This document shows, piece after piece, positions 43,518 to 54,200 of a DNA stretch of 64,000 bases. This DNA comes from Planctomycetaceae bacterium (GTDB lineage Bacteria > Planctomycetota > Planctomycetia > Planctomycetales > Planctomycetaceae), in NCBI GenBank assembly GCA_029259845.1, contig JAJDEI010000221.1, forward strand, positions 80,380-144,379, read 5' to 3'. Position numbers and translations under genes: made by a program. The notes under the pieces are model-generated. The model was not told the DNA's origin, searched no databases, and saw only the letters and a program-made list of their open reading frames with translations. Every line of letters starts with the position of its first letter. Within the stretch, counting starts at the first letter, position 1.

Positions 43518-45692
43518 ATGCTGGCCCTCAACGTGCGATTCGCCCGCGACTCACAGTTCGCGAATGACCTGCGTCGGCACTGGCCATTGAGCCTTGCCGT
43601 TCTCGTTGCACTCTCCCTTCAAATTGCCTCTGCAGACGATGACGAAAACGGTGCCGAGGATCAGCCGACGACCGCGACGATTTCCGGCCGCGTGATCAAC
43701 GAGCAGGAGGAACCCGTCGAACCGACGCGGGTGCGCATCTGGTCCTTCAAGAGCGAACCGCAGCGGCATTGGGAGATCGCCGCTGAGCCGCCGTTCAAGC
43801 CGGGTGGAGAATTCGAGGTCACCGACGTCGAGACGCCCGTTAGCTTGCTGATCCGAGCCGACGTCGATGGGTTCACGCCGGCATGGGCGTCGCTGTACTT
43901 GAGTGAAGGCGGACCGTCGGACGTGAAGATCATCGTCAGTCCGCCGGGACGTGTCGAACTGGCGGTTCGCGATTCGGACGATCAGCCGATTGCCGCCGCG
44001 CGGCTGCGATGGATGAGTTTGGCCGGACCGAACGGATCGGTCAGATTCGGCAGCGAAGTACTTCGTGATCTGAATCTGCCCCGTCCGACCAGCGATGAGC
44101 AGGGCCGGTTGGTCATCGGGGACTTGCCGCAGGGGGCGAAACTCAAGCTGGGACTGGCCCACGCGGAATTCGCTCCGGTGGAAGCGGCCGGGGTCCCGAT
44201 TGCGGAACATCCGGAACCATTGAAACTGACGATGCCCGGCGGCGTCCCACTGACACTGCAAATCGAACCTCCGGAACAGGCGTCGCCTCTGGACGAGGTC
44301 ATCATCGACCTGCGGCACGAGCCGTTCGACCATCCTTCGTCAACGGTCTTCGAGTCGCTGCCTCTTGACGAGACCGGGTCGACGACATTGCAGGTCGAGG
44401 CAGGCGAGTACGGATTGCTGAGACTGTCGCATCCAGAGTATCTGATTAACCCTGTGTTTATCGCGAATTATGCGAAACAACAGTTTTTACGGTTAGACGA
44501 GCAAACCTCAACGTTTCACTTTCAGGCGATCCCTAAGGTCGAGGTTCGCGGTCGTGTCATCGATGCGACAACCGGTCGGCCAATCGCAGATCAGTGGGTC
44601 AGCGGTGACTCCCCGAACGTCGGTCCTGACGGCGGCGTTCCGGACAATGCCGGAGGCTCATGGAGGAACAGCGATGGGGGACAGACCGACGCCGACGGCT
44701 GGTACACGATGAAGTTGGCGGCCGGGAAGGCACGCGTCTCGTTTCAGGGACGGGGCTTCACCAGCGAGACCGACTATCGCGAATTCGACGTCGCTACCGA
44801 CGGCACGACCGAGGCTCCGTTGCTTGAGATGACACCCATCGCGCCCGTCGTGGGGCAAGTGATCGGACCTGACGGACAGCCTGTGCCCAAAGCGGTCGTT
44901 CGCTTTCGCGGAAGACAGCTCCGCTGGACACAACCCGTGCTCACCGACGACGAAGGCCGGTTCACACTCAAAACTCCCTGGATCCCGCAAGATGGCGAGA
45001 CCGAAGAGCGGGTTTCGCGGAATCCGGTTGTCGCCTTTCACCCTCAATTGCCGTGGGTTGGTATTGAGTGGGTCGAACTTGACCAACCAGGGTCGCTCTC
45101 CAGCGTCACCATCCTTCTGAAAGAACAGCCTGATGCGGACCTCACCTCACTGATTCCCGACGAACTCTCAGCATGGGAGCGGGGCGATGTCGATGACGCG
45201 CGCAAATCGGAAAAGGCCGCGATTTCTCTCGTCGGTCTTCCGGCCCCCGAACTGGACGGTCGCGAATGGCTGAACACGCCGCAGTCACTGATGTCGCTCG
45301 CCGATTATCGTGGCAAGTACGTCCTCCTCGACTTCTGGACCACGTGGTGCGGGCCGTGTCATGCCGACTTGCCGTCTCTCAAACTGCTCCGAAAGCTATA
45401 CGGTGGCGAAAACTTCGAGATCATTGGCGTACACGACAACTCAGTCTCATCAGAGAAGATCACCGCCCATGTCCAGAAAGAGGGGATGGACTACCCGATC
45501 GTCATCGACCATTCCGACGGCCGCATCCTCCGGGAGTACGAATCGCACGGCATCAGCGGATACCCCAGTTACCTCCTCCTCGGTCCCGACGGTCGCGTGC
45601 TAATCGAGAACCGCACCGCCGTCGGACCCAGCCTGCGAGCCTTCAAGCTGGAGCTTGTCCGGCAACACCTGCTCGACGCCGGCTCGCCCTGA
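43518..45692 (+). CDS. Carboxypeptidase-regulatory and thioredoxin (TlpA-like) domain protein
   Basis: This 724-residue protein has an N-terminal hydrophobic segment near 22-40 (PLSLAVLVALSLQIASA). Several carboxypeptidase-regulatory beta domains follow (ISGRVINEQEEPVEPTRVRIW; VRGRVIDATTGRPIADQWV; VVGQVIGPDGQPVPKAVVRFRG). A C-terminal thioredoxin-like domain has DFWTTWCGPCHADLPSLKLLR, the active CxxC. It likely sits in the periplasm, reducing or moving disulfides. ATG 43518 has AGGAG before it. Such fusions are typical of planctomycetes. Confidence 0.85.
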   Translation: MLALNVRFARDSQFANDLRRHWPLSLAVLVALSLQIASADDDENGAEDQPTTATISGRVINEQEEPVEPTRVRIWSFKSEPQRHWEIAAEPPFKPGGEFEVTDVETPVSLLIRADVDGFTPAWASLYLSEGGPSDVKIIVSPPGRVELAVRDSDDQPIAAARLRWMSLAGPNGSVRFGSEVLRDLNLPRPTSDEQGRLVIGDLPQGAKLKLGLAHAEFAPVEAAGVPIAEHPEPLKLTMPGGVPLTLQIEPPEQASPLDEVIIDLRHEPFDHPSSTVFESLPLDETGSTTLQVEAGEYGLLRLSHPEYLINPVFIANYAKQQFLRLDEQTSTFHFQAIPKVEVRGRVIDATTGRPIADQWVSGDSPNVGPDGGVPDNAGGSWRNSDGGQTDADGWYTMKLAAGKARVSFQGRGFTSETDYREFDVATDGTTEAPLLEMTPIAPVVGQVIGPDGQPVPKAVVRFRGRQLRWTQPVLTDDEGRFTLKTPWIPQDGETEERVSRNPVVAFHPQLPWVGIEWVELDQPGSLSSVTILLKEQPDADLTSLIPDELSAWERGDVDDARKSEKAAISLVGLPAPELDGREWLNTPQSLMSLADYRGKYVLLDFWTTWCGPCHADLPSLKLLRKLYGGENFEIIGVHDNSVSSEKITAHVQKEGMDYPIVIDHSDGRILREYESHGISGYPSYLLLGPDGRVLIENRTAVGPSLRAFKLELVRQHLLDAGSP

Positions 45693-45695
45693 CAG

Positions 45696-48512
45696 CTACT
45701 TGAGCTGCTCTTTCATGCGGGCCAGTTCCTGAATCGCCTGCAAGGGCGTCAGTTCGTCGATGTCGAGGCCCTTGAGTTCGTCGAGGAGCGGGTGCGACTC
45801 GGGACCGAAGAGGGAGAGTTGGCGGGCTTGCGTGTGGTTTTCGCGGGCGGGGATCGTGGGGCGGCCGTGTTTGTCGTGGTGGTCGGCTTCGAGGGTGTCG
45901 AGGATCACGCCGGCGCGGGTGATGACCGTGCGGGGGACGCCGGCGAGGCGGGCAACGTGGATGCCGTAACTGCGGTCGGCGGCCCCAGGAACGATTCTGT
46001 GCAAAAAGATGACTTCGCCGTCGGCTTCATGCACAGCGACGTTCCAGTTGGCGACGCGCTTGAGCGTCTGCGGGAGTTCGGTCAGTTCGTGATAGTGGGT
46101 GGCGAACAATGTGCGGCAGCAGACCTCGTCGTGCAGGTATTCGGTGATGGCCCAGGCGAGCGAGATGCCGTCGTAAGTGCTCGTGCCGCGGCCAATCTCG
46201 TCCAGAATCACGAGGCTGCGGTCGGTCGCCGTGTTGAGGATGCGGGCGGTTTCAGTCATCTCGACCATGAACGTCGACTGCCCCTTGCCGAGTTCGTCAC
46301 TGGCCCCCACCCGGGCGAAGATGCGGTCGGCGATGCCGACGGCCGCCGCCGCCGCCGGGACGAACGAGCCGATTTGAGCCATTACCGTAATGAGCGCCGC
46401 CTGCCGAATGTACGTGCTTTTGCCCGCCATGTTGGGGCCGGTGAGCAGGGCGATGGTGGAGTGTTGAGCGTTGAGTGTCGAGTGTCCAGTGTCTGCTGCT
46501 CCATCGGCACTGGACACTGGACACTCAACACTGGACCCCAAATCAATGTCGTTCGGCACGAACTCGCCGGTTGGTTGCAGGCGGTCGAGGACCGGGTGGC
46601 GGCCGTCGCGGATGTCGAGCAGCGGGGCATCGGTGATCGTCGGGCGACAATAACGGTTGCTGACGGCGAGCGTGGCGAGGGAGGTGAGCACGTCGATTTG
46701 GGCGAGCGTGTCGGCGGTTTGTTGCAGACGCCGCGTCTCGCAGCAAACCCGTTCGCGGAGGGCGGCGAACAGCTCCTGTTCGAGGGCGACGGCTCGCTCC
46801 TCAGCCCGCAGGACTTTGTCCTCGTACTCCTTGAGCTCCGCGGTGATGTAACGCTCTTCGTTTTTGAGCGTTTGTTTGCGGATGAAATCGTCGGGGACTT
46901 TGTCGAGGTTGGCAGCGGTGACGCCGAGGTAGTAGCCGAAGACTTTGTTGAAGCCGACCTTGAGCGACGTGATGCCGGTCCGTTCGATCTGTCGGGCCTG
47001 ATACTCGGCGATCCACTGTTTGCCGCCGCGGGCCAGTTCCTTGAATTCGTCGAGGCCGGCGTTGTAGCCGCTGCGGATCATACCGCCGTCGGCCGTGCTG
47101 AGCGGCGGCTCGTCCACGAGGGCCGATTCGATGTCGCTGCGGACCTCGGGGCAGAGGTCGAGCCGGGCTTCGAGTGCCGTCAACAGTTCCGAGGAGCGTC
47201 CCGCCAGTTTGGCTTTGAGCCGGGGCAGCAGCGCGAGGGTCCGCGCGAGGGAGCCGAGGTCGCGGGGCGAGGCCCGAAGTGTGGCGACACGGCCGGCGAG
47301 CCGTTGCAGATCGTACGCCTGGCCGAGCTGATCGCGGATGTCGCGGATCAGCAGGCTGTTGCAGGTCAGTTCGTCGACCGCATCGAGCCGCCGGTCGATG
47401 GCGGCGGCATCGGTAAGCGGGTTCGAGAGCCAGTCGGCGAGCAGGCGGGCCCCCATCGGCGTCACCGTTTCGTCAAGGATGCCGAGCAGTGAGCCGTCCC
47501 GTTTGCCTTCCCGCTGTGTGCGTGTGAGTTCGAGACTGCGGCGGGTCGCCTCGTCGATGAGCATCGTCGATCCGCGACGGTACGGCTCCAACCGCGTGAT
47601 GTGCCCCAACGACGACCGCTGCGTGTCCTGCACGTATTCCAGCAGCGCCCCGGCGGCGGTGACGGCGGGCGAATCAGCCTCGACATCGAAGCCCTCGAGC
47701 GTGTTCGTGCCAAAATGCTTGAGCAACGTTTCGTGGCAAGTCCGGCTGGCGAACGACCAGGGGGGACGTTCGGTGATGAGGGTTGCGAGTTGAGCATTGA
47801 GGGTTGAAAGCGGCAGAGTGTTGGTGGCGTCTTCGGGGATCAGGCATTCGGACGGCCCGATGCGTGTGAGTTCGTCGAGCAGGGTGGAGTACCGGGCGCT
47901 GGTTGCCGGGTCCCCGGTACTCGGTACTGAATCCTCGGTTCGATCGCTCTTGGGCTCTCCACTCTTAGCCCTCGGCCCTCCGCTCTCGGCTCTCCGCCCT
48001 CCACCACTGCCCCTCAACTCCCGACTCTCAACTCTCAACTCCTCACACAAGAATCGTCCGGTCGACAACTCAATCCACGCCAAGCCGACGGCGTCTTTCG
48101 CCGGAGCGATGGCGGCGAGGAAGTTGCTCTGCTTGGGGTCGAGCAGTGTTTCGTCGGTCAGGGTGCCGGGGGTGACGATGCGCGTGACTTCGCGGCGAAC
48201 CAGTCCCTTGGCGGTTTTGGGGTCCTCCACCTGATCGCAGATGGCCGCCTTGTGGCCGGCGACGATTAGTTTCTGGAGATAGCCATCGAGCGCGTGATAG
48301 GGGAACCCGGCCATCGGCACGGGGTTGGTCGATCCTTTGTCGCGGCTGGTGAGCGTAAGCCCCAGCACCTTGGCGGCGATCTGCGCGTCCTCATGGAACA
48401 GCTCATAAAAATCGCCCATGCGGAACAACAACAGCGCCCCGGGGGTCTCTGCCTTGACCTCCGCGTACCGCTGCATCATCGGCGTCTGTTTGGATTCTCC
48501 GTTCTTCGGCAT
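45696..48512 (-). CDS. mutS: DNA mismatch repair protein MutS with repeat-derived inserts
   Basis: This 938-residue protein recognises base mismatches. The mismatch-contacting F-Y-E is at residues 35-37 (GDFYELF). The ATPase domain has [16 protein letters not shown], then [12 protein letters not shown]. It is longer than common MutS (about 850 residues), and the extra length coincides with repeat tracts: about residues 155-203 ([20 protein letters not shown]), about 227-240 ([11 protein letters not shown]), and about 659-685 ([20 protein letters not shown]), just before the P-loop. Because the frame stays open, the protein is probably functional. Confidence 0.93.
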   Translation of the reverse strand: MPKNGESKQTPMMQRYAEVKAETPGALLLFRMGDFYELFHEDAQIAAKVLGLTLTSRDKGSTNPVPMAGFPYHALDGYLQKLIVAGHKAAICDQVEDPKTAKGLVRREVTRIVTPGTLTDETLLDPKQSNFLAAIAPAKDAVGLAWIELSTGRFLCEELRVESRELRGSGGGRRAESGGPRAKSGEPKSDRTEDSVPSTGDPATSARYSTLLDELTRIGPSECLIPEDATNTLPLSTLNAQLATLITERPPWSFASRTCHETLLKHFGTNTLEGFDVEADSPAVTAAGALLEYVQDTQRSSLGHITRLEPYRRGSTMLIDEATRRSLELTRTQREGKRDGSLLGILDETVTPMGARLLADWLSNPLTDAAAIDRRLDAVDELTCNSLLIRDIRDQLGQAYDLQRLAGRVATLRASPRDLGSLARTLALLPRLKAKLAGRSSELLTALEARLDLCPEVRSDIESALVDEPPLSTADGGMIRSGYNAGLDEFKELARGGKQWIAEYQARQIERTGITSLKVGFNKVFGYYLGVTAANLDKVPDDFIRKQTLKNEERYITAELKEYEDKVLRAEERAVALEQELFAALRERVCCETRRLQQTADTLAQIDVLTSLATLAVSNRYCRPTITDAPLLDIRDGRHPVLDRLQPTGEFVPNDIDLGSSVECPVSSADGAADTGHSTLNAQHSTIALLTGPNMAGKSTYIRQAALITVMAQIGSFVPAAAAAVGIADRIFARVGASDELGKGQSTFMVEMTETARILNTATDRSLVILDEIGRGTSTYDGISLAWAITEYLHDEVCCRTLFATHYHELTELPQTLKRVANWNVAVHEADGEVIFLHRIVPGAADRSYGIHVARLAGVPRTVITRAGVILDTLEADHHDKHGRPTIPARENHTQARQLSLFGPESHPLLDELKGLDIDELTPLQAIQELARMKEQLK
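46457..46536 (-). repeat. In-frame CTCAAC/GTGTCCAGTG tract in mutS near Walker A
   Basis: On the coding strand the tract reads GTCCAGTGTTGAGTGTCCAG and, further on, CACTGGACACTCGACACTC, so it can fold into a long hairpin. It encodes about 26 residues directly before [14 protein letters not shown]. It is absent in typical MutS. Confidence 0.75.
47780..47809 (-). repeat. In-frame CTCAAC tract in mutS
   Basis: On the coding strand TTTCAACCCTCAATGCTCAA and then CTCGCAACCCTC. It encodes [11 protein letters not shown], which shares STLNAQ with the tract near the Walker A motif. Confidence 0.6.
47904..48044 (-). repeat. In-frame low-complexity tract in mutS N-terminal region
   Basis: On the coding strand, GAGTTGAGAGTTGAGAGTC is followed by GGGAGTTGAGGGGC, then GAG-rich units. 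It encodes about 48 residues rich in Arg, Glu, Ser and Gly between the mismatch-binding and connector parts of MutS. The family CTCAAC is seen on the opposite strand. Confidence 0.7.
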
Positions 48513-48952
48513 CGGACGTCAGACGTCTCCTGGGGTGACGATGGGGGCAAAGCAGTGAGTTTACCGAAACGTCCCGGACCCGTCTGCCGAGTTGAAAAAG
48601 GAATTCTCCAGCCGGCATCGTGCTGGTTGGTGGCCATCTCACCGGGCTCTGATGTTTTCCCACGGCGCGACCAAACACCCGATGTCTCGAATCAGCAAGG
48701 ACGCGAATCGCCTCATTTTGGCGGCTCATGTCCTCAACGTTTCTCGATCCCATGAGACACCGGGTGTTTTCCCCGAAAAACTCACAAGCTCTCCGGGCAC
48801 TGATTGTTCCTGCCGTCGGCTCGTCGAGGAACGTTTCCACCATCATTCATCAGCGACGAGAGCCCTCCCAGCCGGACGGGCCGTGCGCTGTCACGCGGGC
48901 GGGCCGGTTCGCTATTCTGTGCGTCGAGAAAATCGCACACAACGACACGCCC
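48513..48952. other. Intergenic region between divergent mutS and apgM
   Basis: It holds the second copy of the 97-bp element (48673-48769); otherwise no gene, promoter or RNA is recognised. An open frame in apgM's reading frame extends upstream from 48953 but has no start or homology I can support. Confidence 0.6.
48673..48769. repeat. 97-bp REPIN/MITE-like element, copy 2
   Basis: The left end ACACCCGATGTCTCGAA and right end GAGACACCGGGTGT are inverted ends; the middle has GCTCATGTCCTCAACG. It has exactly the length of the copy at 319-415, in reverse orientation, with ACATGAG aligned near the centre. It is intergenic. Confidence 0.75.
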
Positions 48953-50161
48953 ATGAAATACGCACTGATCATTCCGGACGGCTGCGCGGACGAGCCCCAG
49001 GACGCTCTGAAGGGCAAGACGCCTTTGCAGGCGGCTCAGGTGCCGCACATGGATGCAGTCGCCACCGCTGGAGAAGTGGGACAAACCGACAACGTCCCCG
49101 CATCGATGCCGGCGGGCAGTGACGTCGGCACGATGAGCCTGTTCGGGTACGACCCGCTGCGGTTTCACACGGGCCGCGCACCGCTGGAGGCGGCTGCGCA
49201 GGGGATCGAACTCGGCCCGGACGATTGGGCGATTCGCTGTAACCTCGTCACGGTCGTTGACGGCCGGATGAAGAGTTTCACGGCGGAGCAAATCTCCAGC
49301 GAACTGGGCGCTCATTTGATTGCCCTTATGCAGCAGGCGTGCTGCGGCGACGAGCACTGGAAGTTCCATGCGGGCGTGAGTTACCGCAACCTGTTGATTT
49401 ACCGGGCCCGCGACGGCAAGGTTCCGTTTGCCGACGATACCTGTTCGGTTCCGCCGCACGACATCACCGATCAGGCGATCGCCGCGCACTTGCCGATGGG
49501 GTCCGGTGCCTGCGACCTGCGGGAGCTGATGGAGACCAGCACGCGGCTGTTCGCAGACGACGACGCGAATCAAGCCCGCCGCGAGCAGGGCGAGCTGCCG
49601 GCGACGCAAATCTGGCTATGGGGGCAGGGCCGACGTCCGGCACTCACGCCGTTCGCCGCGCGATTCGGTGTGCAGGGGGCGGTCATCACTGCGGTCGATT
49701 TGCTCCGCGGGATCGGCCGTTTGCTGGATTGGGAAGTCGTCGAAGTCGAAGGGGCGACCGGATACATCGACACTGATTATGCGGCGAAAGGCCGAGCCGC
49801 CATTGATACGCTCAAATCGAAAGGCTTCGTCGTCGTGCACGTTGAGGCGACCGACGAAGCGTCTCACGAAGGGGACGCAGCCGCGAAAGTGGCGGCGCTA
49901 GGCCGGATCGACGCCGACATCGTCGGCCCGGTGCACGAATATCTGCGCAGGCAGGGGGAGTACCGGCTGCTCGTCTGCCCGGATCATCCGACGTTTCTGC
50001 GGACGAAAACGCACAGTCATGGTTATGTGCCGTTCGCCCTGTGCGGCACGGGTGTCCGTCCCGACGTCACCACGACGTACGACGAGATCGCCGCCGCTGA
50101 TTCGGGACTCGTGCTCGACGAGGGATTTCGCCTGATGGACCGGCTGTTCGCCGATGGATGA
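48953..50161 (+). CDS. apgM: Cofactor-independent phosphoglycerate mutase (ApgM-type)
   Basis: This 402-residue enzyme converts 3-phosphoglycerate and 2-phosphoglycerate using two metal ions. It begins [16 protein letters not shown]. It has [17 protein letters not shown] (the phosphorylated Ser region), [13 protein letters not shown] and [20 protein letters not shown] with metal-binding His/Asp. These match the archaeal-type ApgM. ATG 48953 is 5' of that motif; the longer frame to 48728 is unlikely. Confidence 0.92.
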   Translation: MKYALIIPDGCADEPQDALKGKTPLQAAQVPHMDAVATAGEVGQTDNVPASMPAGSDVGTMSLFGYDPLRFHTGRAPLEAAAQGIELGPDDWAIRCNLVTVVDGRMKSFTAEQISSELGAHLIALMQQACCGDEHWKFHAGVSYRNLLIYRARDGKVPFADDTCSVPPHDITDQAIAAHLPMGSGACDLRELMETSTRLFADDDANQARREQGELPATQIWLWGQGRRPALTPFAARFGVQGAVITAVDLLRGIGRLLDWEVVEVEGATGYIDTDYAAKGRAAIDTLKSKGFVVVHVEATDEASHEGDAAAKVAALGRIDADIVGPVHEYLRRQGEYRLLVCPDHPTFLRTKTHSHGYVPFALCGTGVRPDVTTTYDEIAAADSGLVLDEGFRLMDRLFADG

Positions 50162-50328
50162 CGGGCGGTGACGTCGCTGCTATTCTGTCTCGCAGGAATG
50201 AACGCTTGCGGCTCAGCGCAGTCCTCAGATGCTTGGGCGCCCAAGAGTCGCGCGAATCCGCAAGCGTTGTTCGTTCCCGAAATCAATTCACCGACGCGTA
50301 TCAATTCATCCAACGGAGCAGACGACCG

Positions 50329-51120
50329 ATGCAACCGCGGCATGAGGTGTTTCCTCAGGTCATTGAGCTGAACTACCAGGCTCGCCGCCGGCTGGGGTGC
50401 TGCGTCTACTTGGTGTTCGACGCAGACGAATGGCTGCTGATCGACATTGGCTACCAGGACACGCTGAACGAGATCATCGATCTGATTCGTGACATGGATT
50501 TTCTGTTGTCCGGCTGCAAATACCTCGTCGCCACGCATGCGGATGTCGACCATGTGCAGGGGATGAAAAAAGCGAAGGAGATGATGCCGCAGGCGAAGCT
50601 CGTCGGGCATCGTCAGGCGGGCGCGTTGATGGCGGTCGGCGAACGCATCCAGACGTACTCCCAAATTTCGGCCCAGGGAATCGACATCGACATGCCGGCG
50701 GTCGCGTTCGACGAAACGATCGACGAAGGGGACACGCTCACCGTCGGCAACCTCACGCTCGACGTCTGGCATACGCCGGGACACGCCCCCGCGCAGCTCG
50801 CCTTTCGCATGCGAAATCTGTTGTTCTCCGGCGACAACATTTACCGGGACGGCTGCGTGGGCAACATTGACGCCCATCACGGGTCGGACATCCCAGCGTT
50901 CATCGAGTCGCTGACGCGCATTCAACACAGTGACGTCGAATGGCTGTTACCGTCGCACGGGCCGATCTTTCGCAAGAACGACACGCACTTGCAGGAAACG
51001 ATCGACCGCTTGGAGCGCTACTCGCACCGGGCCGACTTCGGCACGTGCGCCGTCGACTGGCCCCTGCTCGACCAGTGGGACCTCGAACTGGCGGACGGCT
51101 TCGATCCCGCGAAGGCCTAA
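50329..51120 (+). CDS. MBL-fold metallo-hydrolase with altered HxHxDH motif
   Basis: This 263-residue protein has the metallo-beta-lactamase fold: LIDIGYQD, then [12 protein letters not shown] (in place of HxHxDH, so the second His is Asp), a His in [21 protein letters not shown] and LLPSHGPIF. The other metal ligands are present. Related proteins are hydrolases of unknown substrate. The ATG at 50329 is preferred over a frame from 50158. It overlaps no gene and ends before the repeat at 51153. Confidence 0.8.
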   Translation: MQPRHEVFPQVIELNYQARRRLGCCVYLVFDADEWLLIDIGYQDTLNEIIDLIRDMDFLLSGCKYLVATHADVDHVQGMKKAKEMMPQAKLVGHRQAGALMAVGERIQTYSQISAQGIDIDMPAVAFDETIDEGDTLTVGNLTLDVWHTPGHAPAQLAFRMRNLLFSGDNIYRDGCVGNIDAHHGSDIPAFIESLTRIQHSDVEWLLPSHGPIFRKNDTHLQETIDRLERYSHRADFGTCAVDWPLLDQWDLELADGFDPAKA

Positions 51121-51152
51121 CGGGTTGTGGCGGCGGATGCTCTTGCGGCCAA

Positions 51153-51207
51153 GTGGGAGTTCAGCCTTCAGACTGCCGCGGCGGCACGCTCAAGCGTGAA
51201 CTCCAAC
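51153..51207. repeat. 55-bp TTGGAGTTC/GAACTCCAA-type element, copy 2
   Basis: The left GGGAGTTCAGCCTTCAGAC and right CAAGCGTGAACTCCAAC are inverted ends, related to 32884-32935. It lies between the MBL gene's stop and the convergent cytochrome gene's stop, where it might act as a bidirectional terminator. Confidence 0.6.
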
Positions 51208-51213
51208 ATCGGC

Positions 51214-54200
51214 TCACTGGGGCGGCGTGCGGGCGGTGAGGTAGGCGAACAGGTCGCGGAGTTCATCGTCGGTGAATTTCTCGACCAGCGCATCAGGCAT
51301 GATCGACGTATCCATCGCCTGCAGGATGTCCACGTCGTCCCGATTGACGAGCGTTGTCTGATTGTTCACGCCGCGGAGGGTGACCGTCGTGGGCGTTTGG
51401 TCGTCGATCAGCCCCGTGAGCACGCGACCGTCGTTGGTGAGCACCTGATACTGCGTGAACTCCTCGCGAATTGCGGCTGACGGATCGACGATCGCCAGCA
51501 GCAGAAAGTCGAGATTGGTTCGCTCGTACCCGGTGAGATTGGGCCCGGTCTTGCCCCCGTCGTCGAACAGTGTGTGACAGGTGCCGCAATGTTTTTTGAA
51601 CAGTTCGCGGCCCTGGTGCGGGTTTGGGGACCGAGTTTCGTCGCCCGCCGTCCGGGTTTCCGCAGCGGCGTCTCCCCTGCCGCGAACACGGGCAATCAAC
51701 CGGCGCAGACGTGCGACCTGTTTGCGTTTTTCGTCCGGGGTGGAGCGGGTCTTGCCCCACAGCTTGTTGAGCACGGCTTGAATCTCCGGGTCATCATGCA
51801 GACGCATCTGCTGCACGATGTCGAGCGGAATCGTGTCCCGCTTGATACGGTACGAGGTCAACTCGTTGAGGAACTGCTTCGTCCAGACGGCGCGGCTGGC
51901 GAGCACTCGGTGCGCCGTTGACCGCAAATCATGTTCGGCGGGCAAGGTCGACTGATAGCGCTGACAGATCGTCTGCCCGATCTTGGGGTCGTCATAGTTC
52001 ATCAGTGCCTGCATGGCGGCCCGTTTGACCGCATCCGATTTCGACGACCCGATGAGCCCCAGCAACGGAGAAACGACCTGCGGCTTGTCGATTTGCCCCA
52101 GAATCTTGATGTACGCCAGTCGTTGGGGGACGTCCGCCGATTCGTCGCGGATGACCTTGAGTGCGTCCTCAACCGCTTCGTCTTTGCCGAGCCGCAGCGC
52201 CAACGCGAGGTCCGACTGCCCGAGCGATTGCTGATATTCGTCGATGGCGGCGGCCAGCGACGGGGGCAAACCGGTGATTTCGCGGCCCTGATACGCTTCG
52301 AGAAACCCGGTCATCAGTCGCCGCGTGTGATCTGGTGACGGAGAGAGCGCGAGGAGTTGCGCGCAGGCCTCCAAGCCCGGCAACGGGCCGTCTTGCGCGT
52401 CACTGTTGTCCATTGCGAATCGCTGCATAATCCGGGAGAGGATGACGTCGCGGACCAGGGGGACGTCCCACAGACCCGGGTCTTTGAACATCGCCAGCAC
52501 GGCGGCGCGGGACGCGTCAGCAGGCTGGGCGGTCGGCAACGGCACCCGGACTTGAGGGTCGCTTCGGTCGCCACAGTGTTCTTCGAGCGCCCACCACAAC
52601 AGCAGCGGCTGATGTGGGTCGGAGGCGTCTTCGTCCCGGCTCAGCAGCGCCCCAATGATGGGCAGGGCGTACGACGTCTGGAACCGCTTAGCCGAGGAGG
52701 CAAGCTGCGTGCGGACCTGCACGTAGGGTTCCGACTTGGCCAACGCGACCAGTTCCTGCCCGAGTTGGTCGTTGAGGCGGCGATGGTCTCCCAACAGGCG
52801 GACCGTCCAGCGTCGGACATGCTTATCCTCATGGCCGAGGAGACGCGCCGCCAGGTCGAGGTCGAATTTGCCCGCACCGTGGATGGCCCACAGTGCTTCC
52901 AGGGAGCGGCCGTCCTTCGCGTCCAGCGCAAGGCCGATCAGCCGGAAGAGTGCCGCTTGAGGTTGCGCACGGTTCTGGTCTGATGTATTTGTGCGAAACG
53001 ATGAATCGGCGGGCACCGATGAATCTCCCCCTGCCAGCGAGATTGCGAGACGGTCGCCGAGGACGCGGGCGGCTGTCTGCCGCCACCATTTGTTGGGGTG
53101 GGCGAACAGGTTGATGAGTTGGTCGTCGGTTTTCGCCATCAGGTCCTCGGGGACCCACGGATTGCCATCCGCGGGCTTGGACGGCTCACTCCTCACCTCT
53201 TTCTCGCTCACCACGCGGTAGATGCGGCCGCTGGTTTTATGCCAGTTGTCACGGGGATCGACGTGCGTGAGGCGGGTGTCGTACCAGTCGGCGATGTACA
53301 CCGCGCCGTCCGGCCCGACTTCGACGCACACCGGGCGGAACCAGCGGTCGGGCGTTGTCACCAACGGCGGACGGTCAACCGTGCGATACGTCGACCCGTC
53401 GCGGATCATTTCGCTCGCCCAGACACGGTTGTGCAGCGCATTGGCGGCGATGATGTTGCCTTGGTAGAGCGCGGGGAGCGCACCGCCTTCGTAGATCACA
53501 AACGTCTGCGGGAAGCGGTCCGTGTCGCCCTCATGCTTCATGTGGGCGAAGTAACCGAAGGCGTACGGGTTGGTGAGCGGCCCATGCTTGCCCCAACTCT
53601 TCGTTGCGTAGGACCCTTGCGGGTAATACATGCCGCGCGTGTTGCCATGATTGGTGCCGGAGAAGACACGTCCCTTGCCGTCGATTTCTGAGGAGAACGT
53701 ATTGCCGCCCCCTTCGGCGAAGATTTCAAACACATGGGTGCGCGGGTCGAACCGCCAGATGCACTGCCCTTCCCAGCGGACACCTTTGGTGACCGACGAT
53801 GAAACATTGCCGGTCGATGTCGAACCGTTGGCGCCATAGAGCCAACCGTCCGGTCCCCAGCGAAGGCTGTTGGCGACGGAGTGGGTGTCTTCGATCCCGA
53901 ATCCGGACAGGCAGACGACCGGGTCAGCATCGGGCACGTCGTCACGGTCGGCGTCCGGGTAGAACAGCAGGTAGGGCGGGTTGAGGACGTAGATGCCGTA
54001 CGGATGGGGGGAGGAGAGCTGTGAGTCGGGAGTTGAGGGTTGTGGCGCTCCACGGGGTGCGACCCGTGGGCTTTGGCCAGCCCCTGATTCCTGATCCCCG
54101 GTCCCCGCACCCGGTCCCCGCCCGGTGACGACGGCGGTGGTAATGTTGAGCCCGGTGATCGCATCCTTGAACGAGTCGTAGGTGCCGTCACCGTTCGTGT

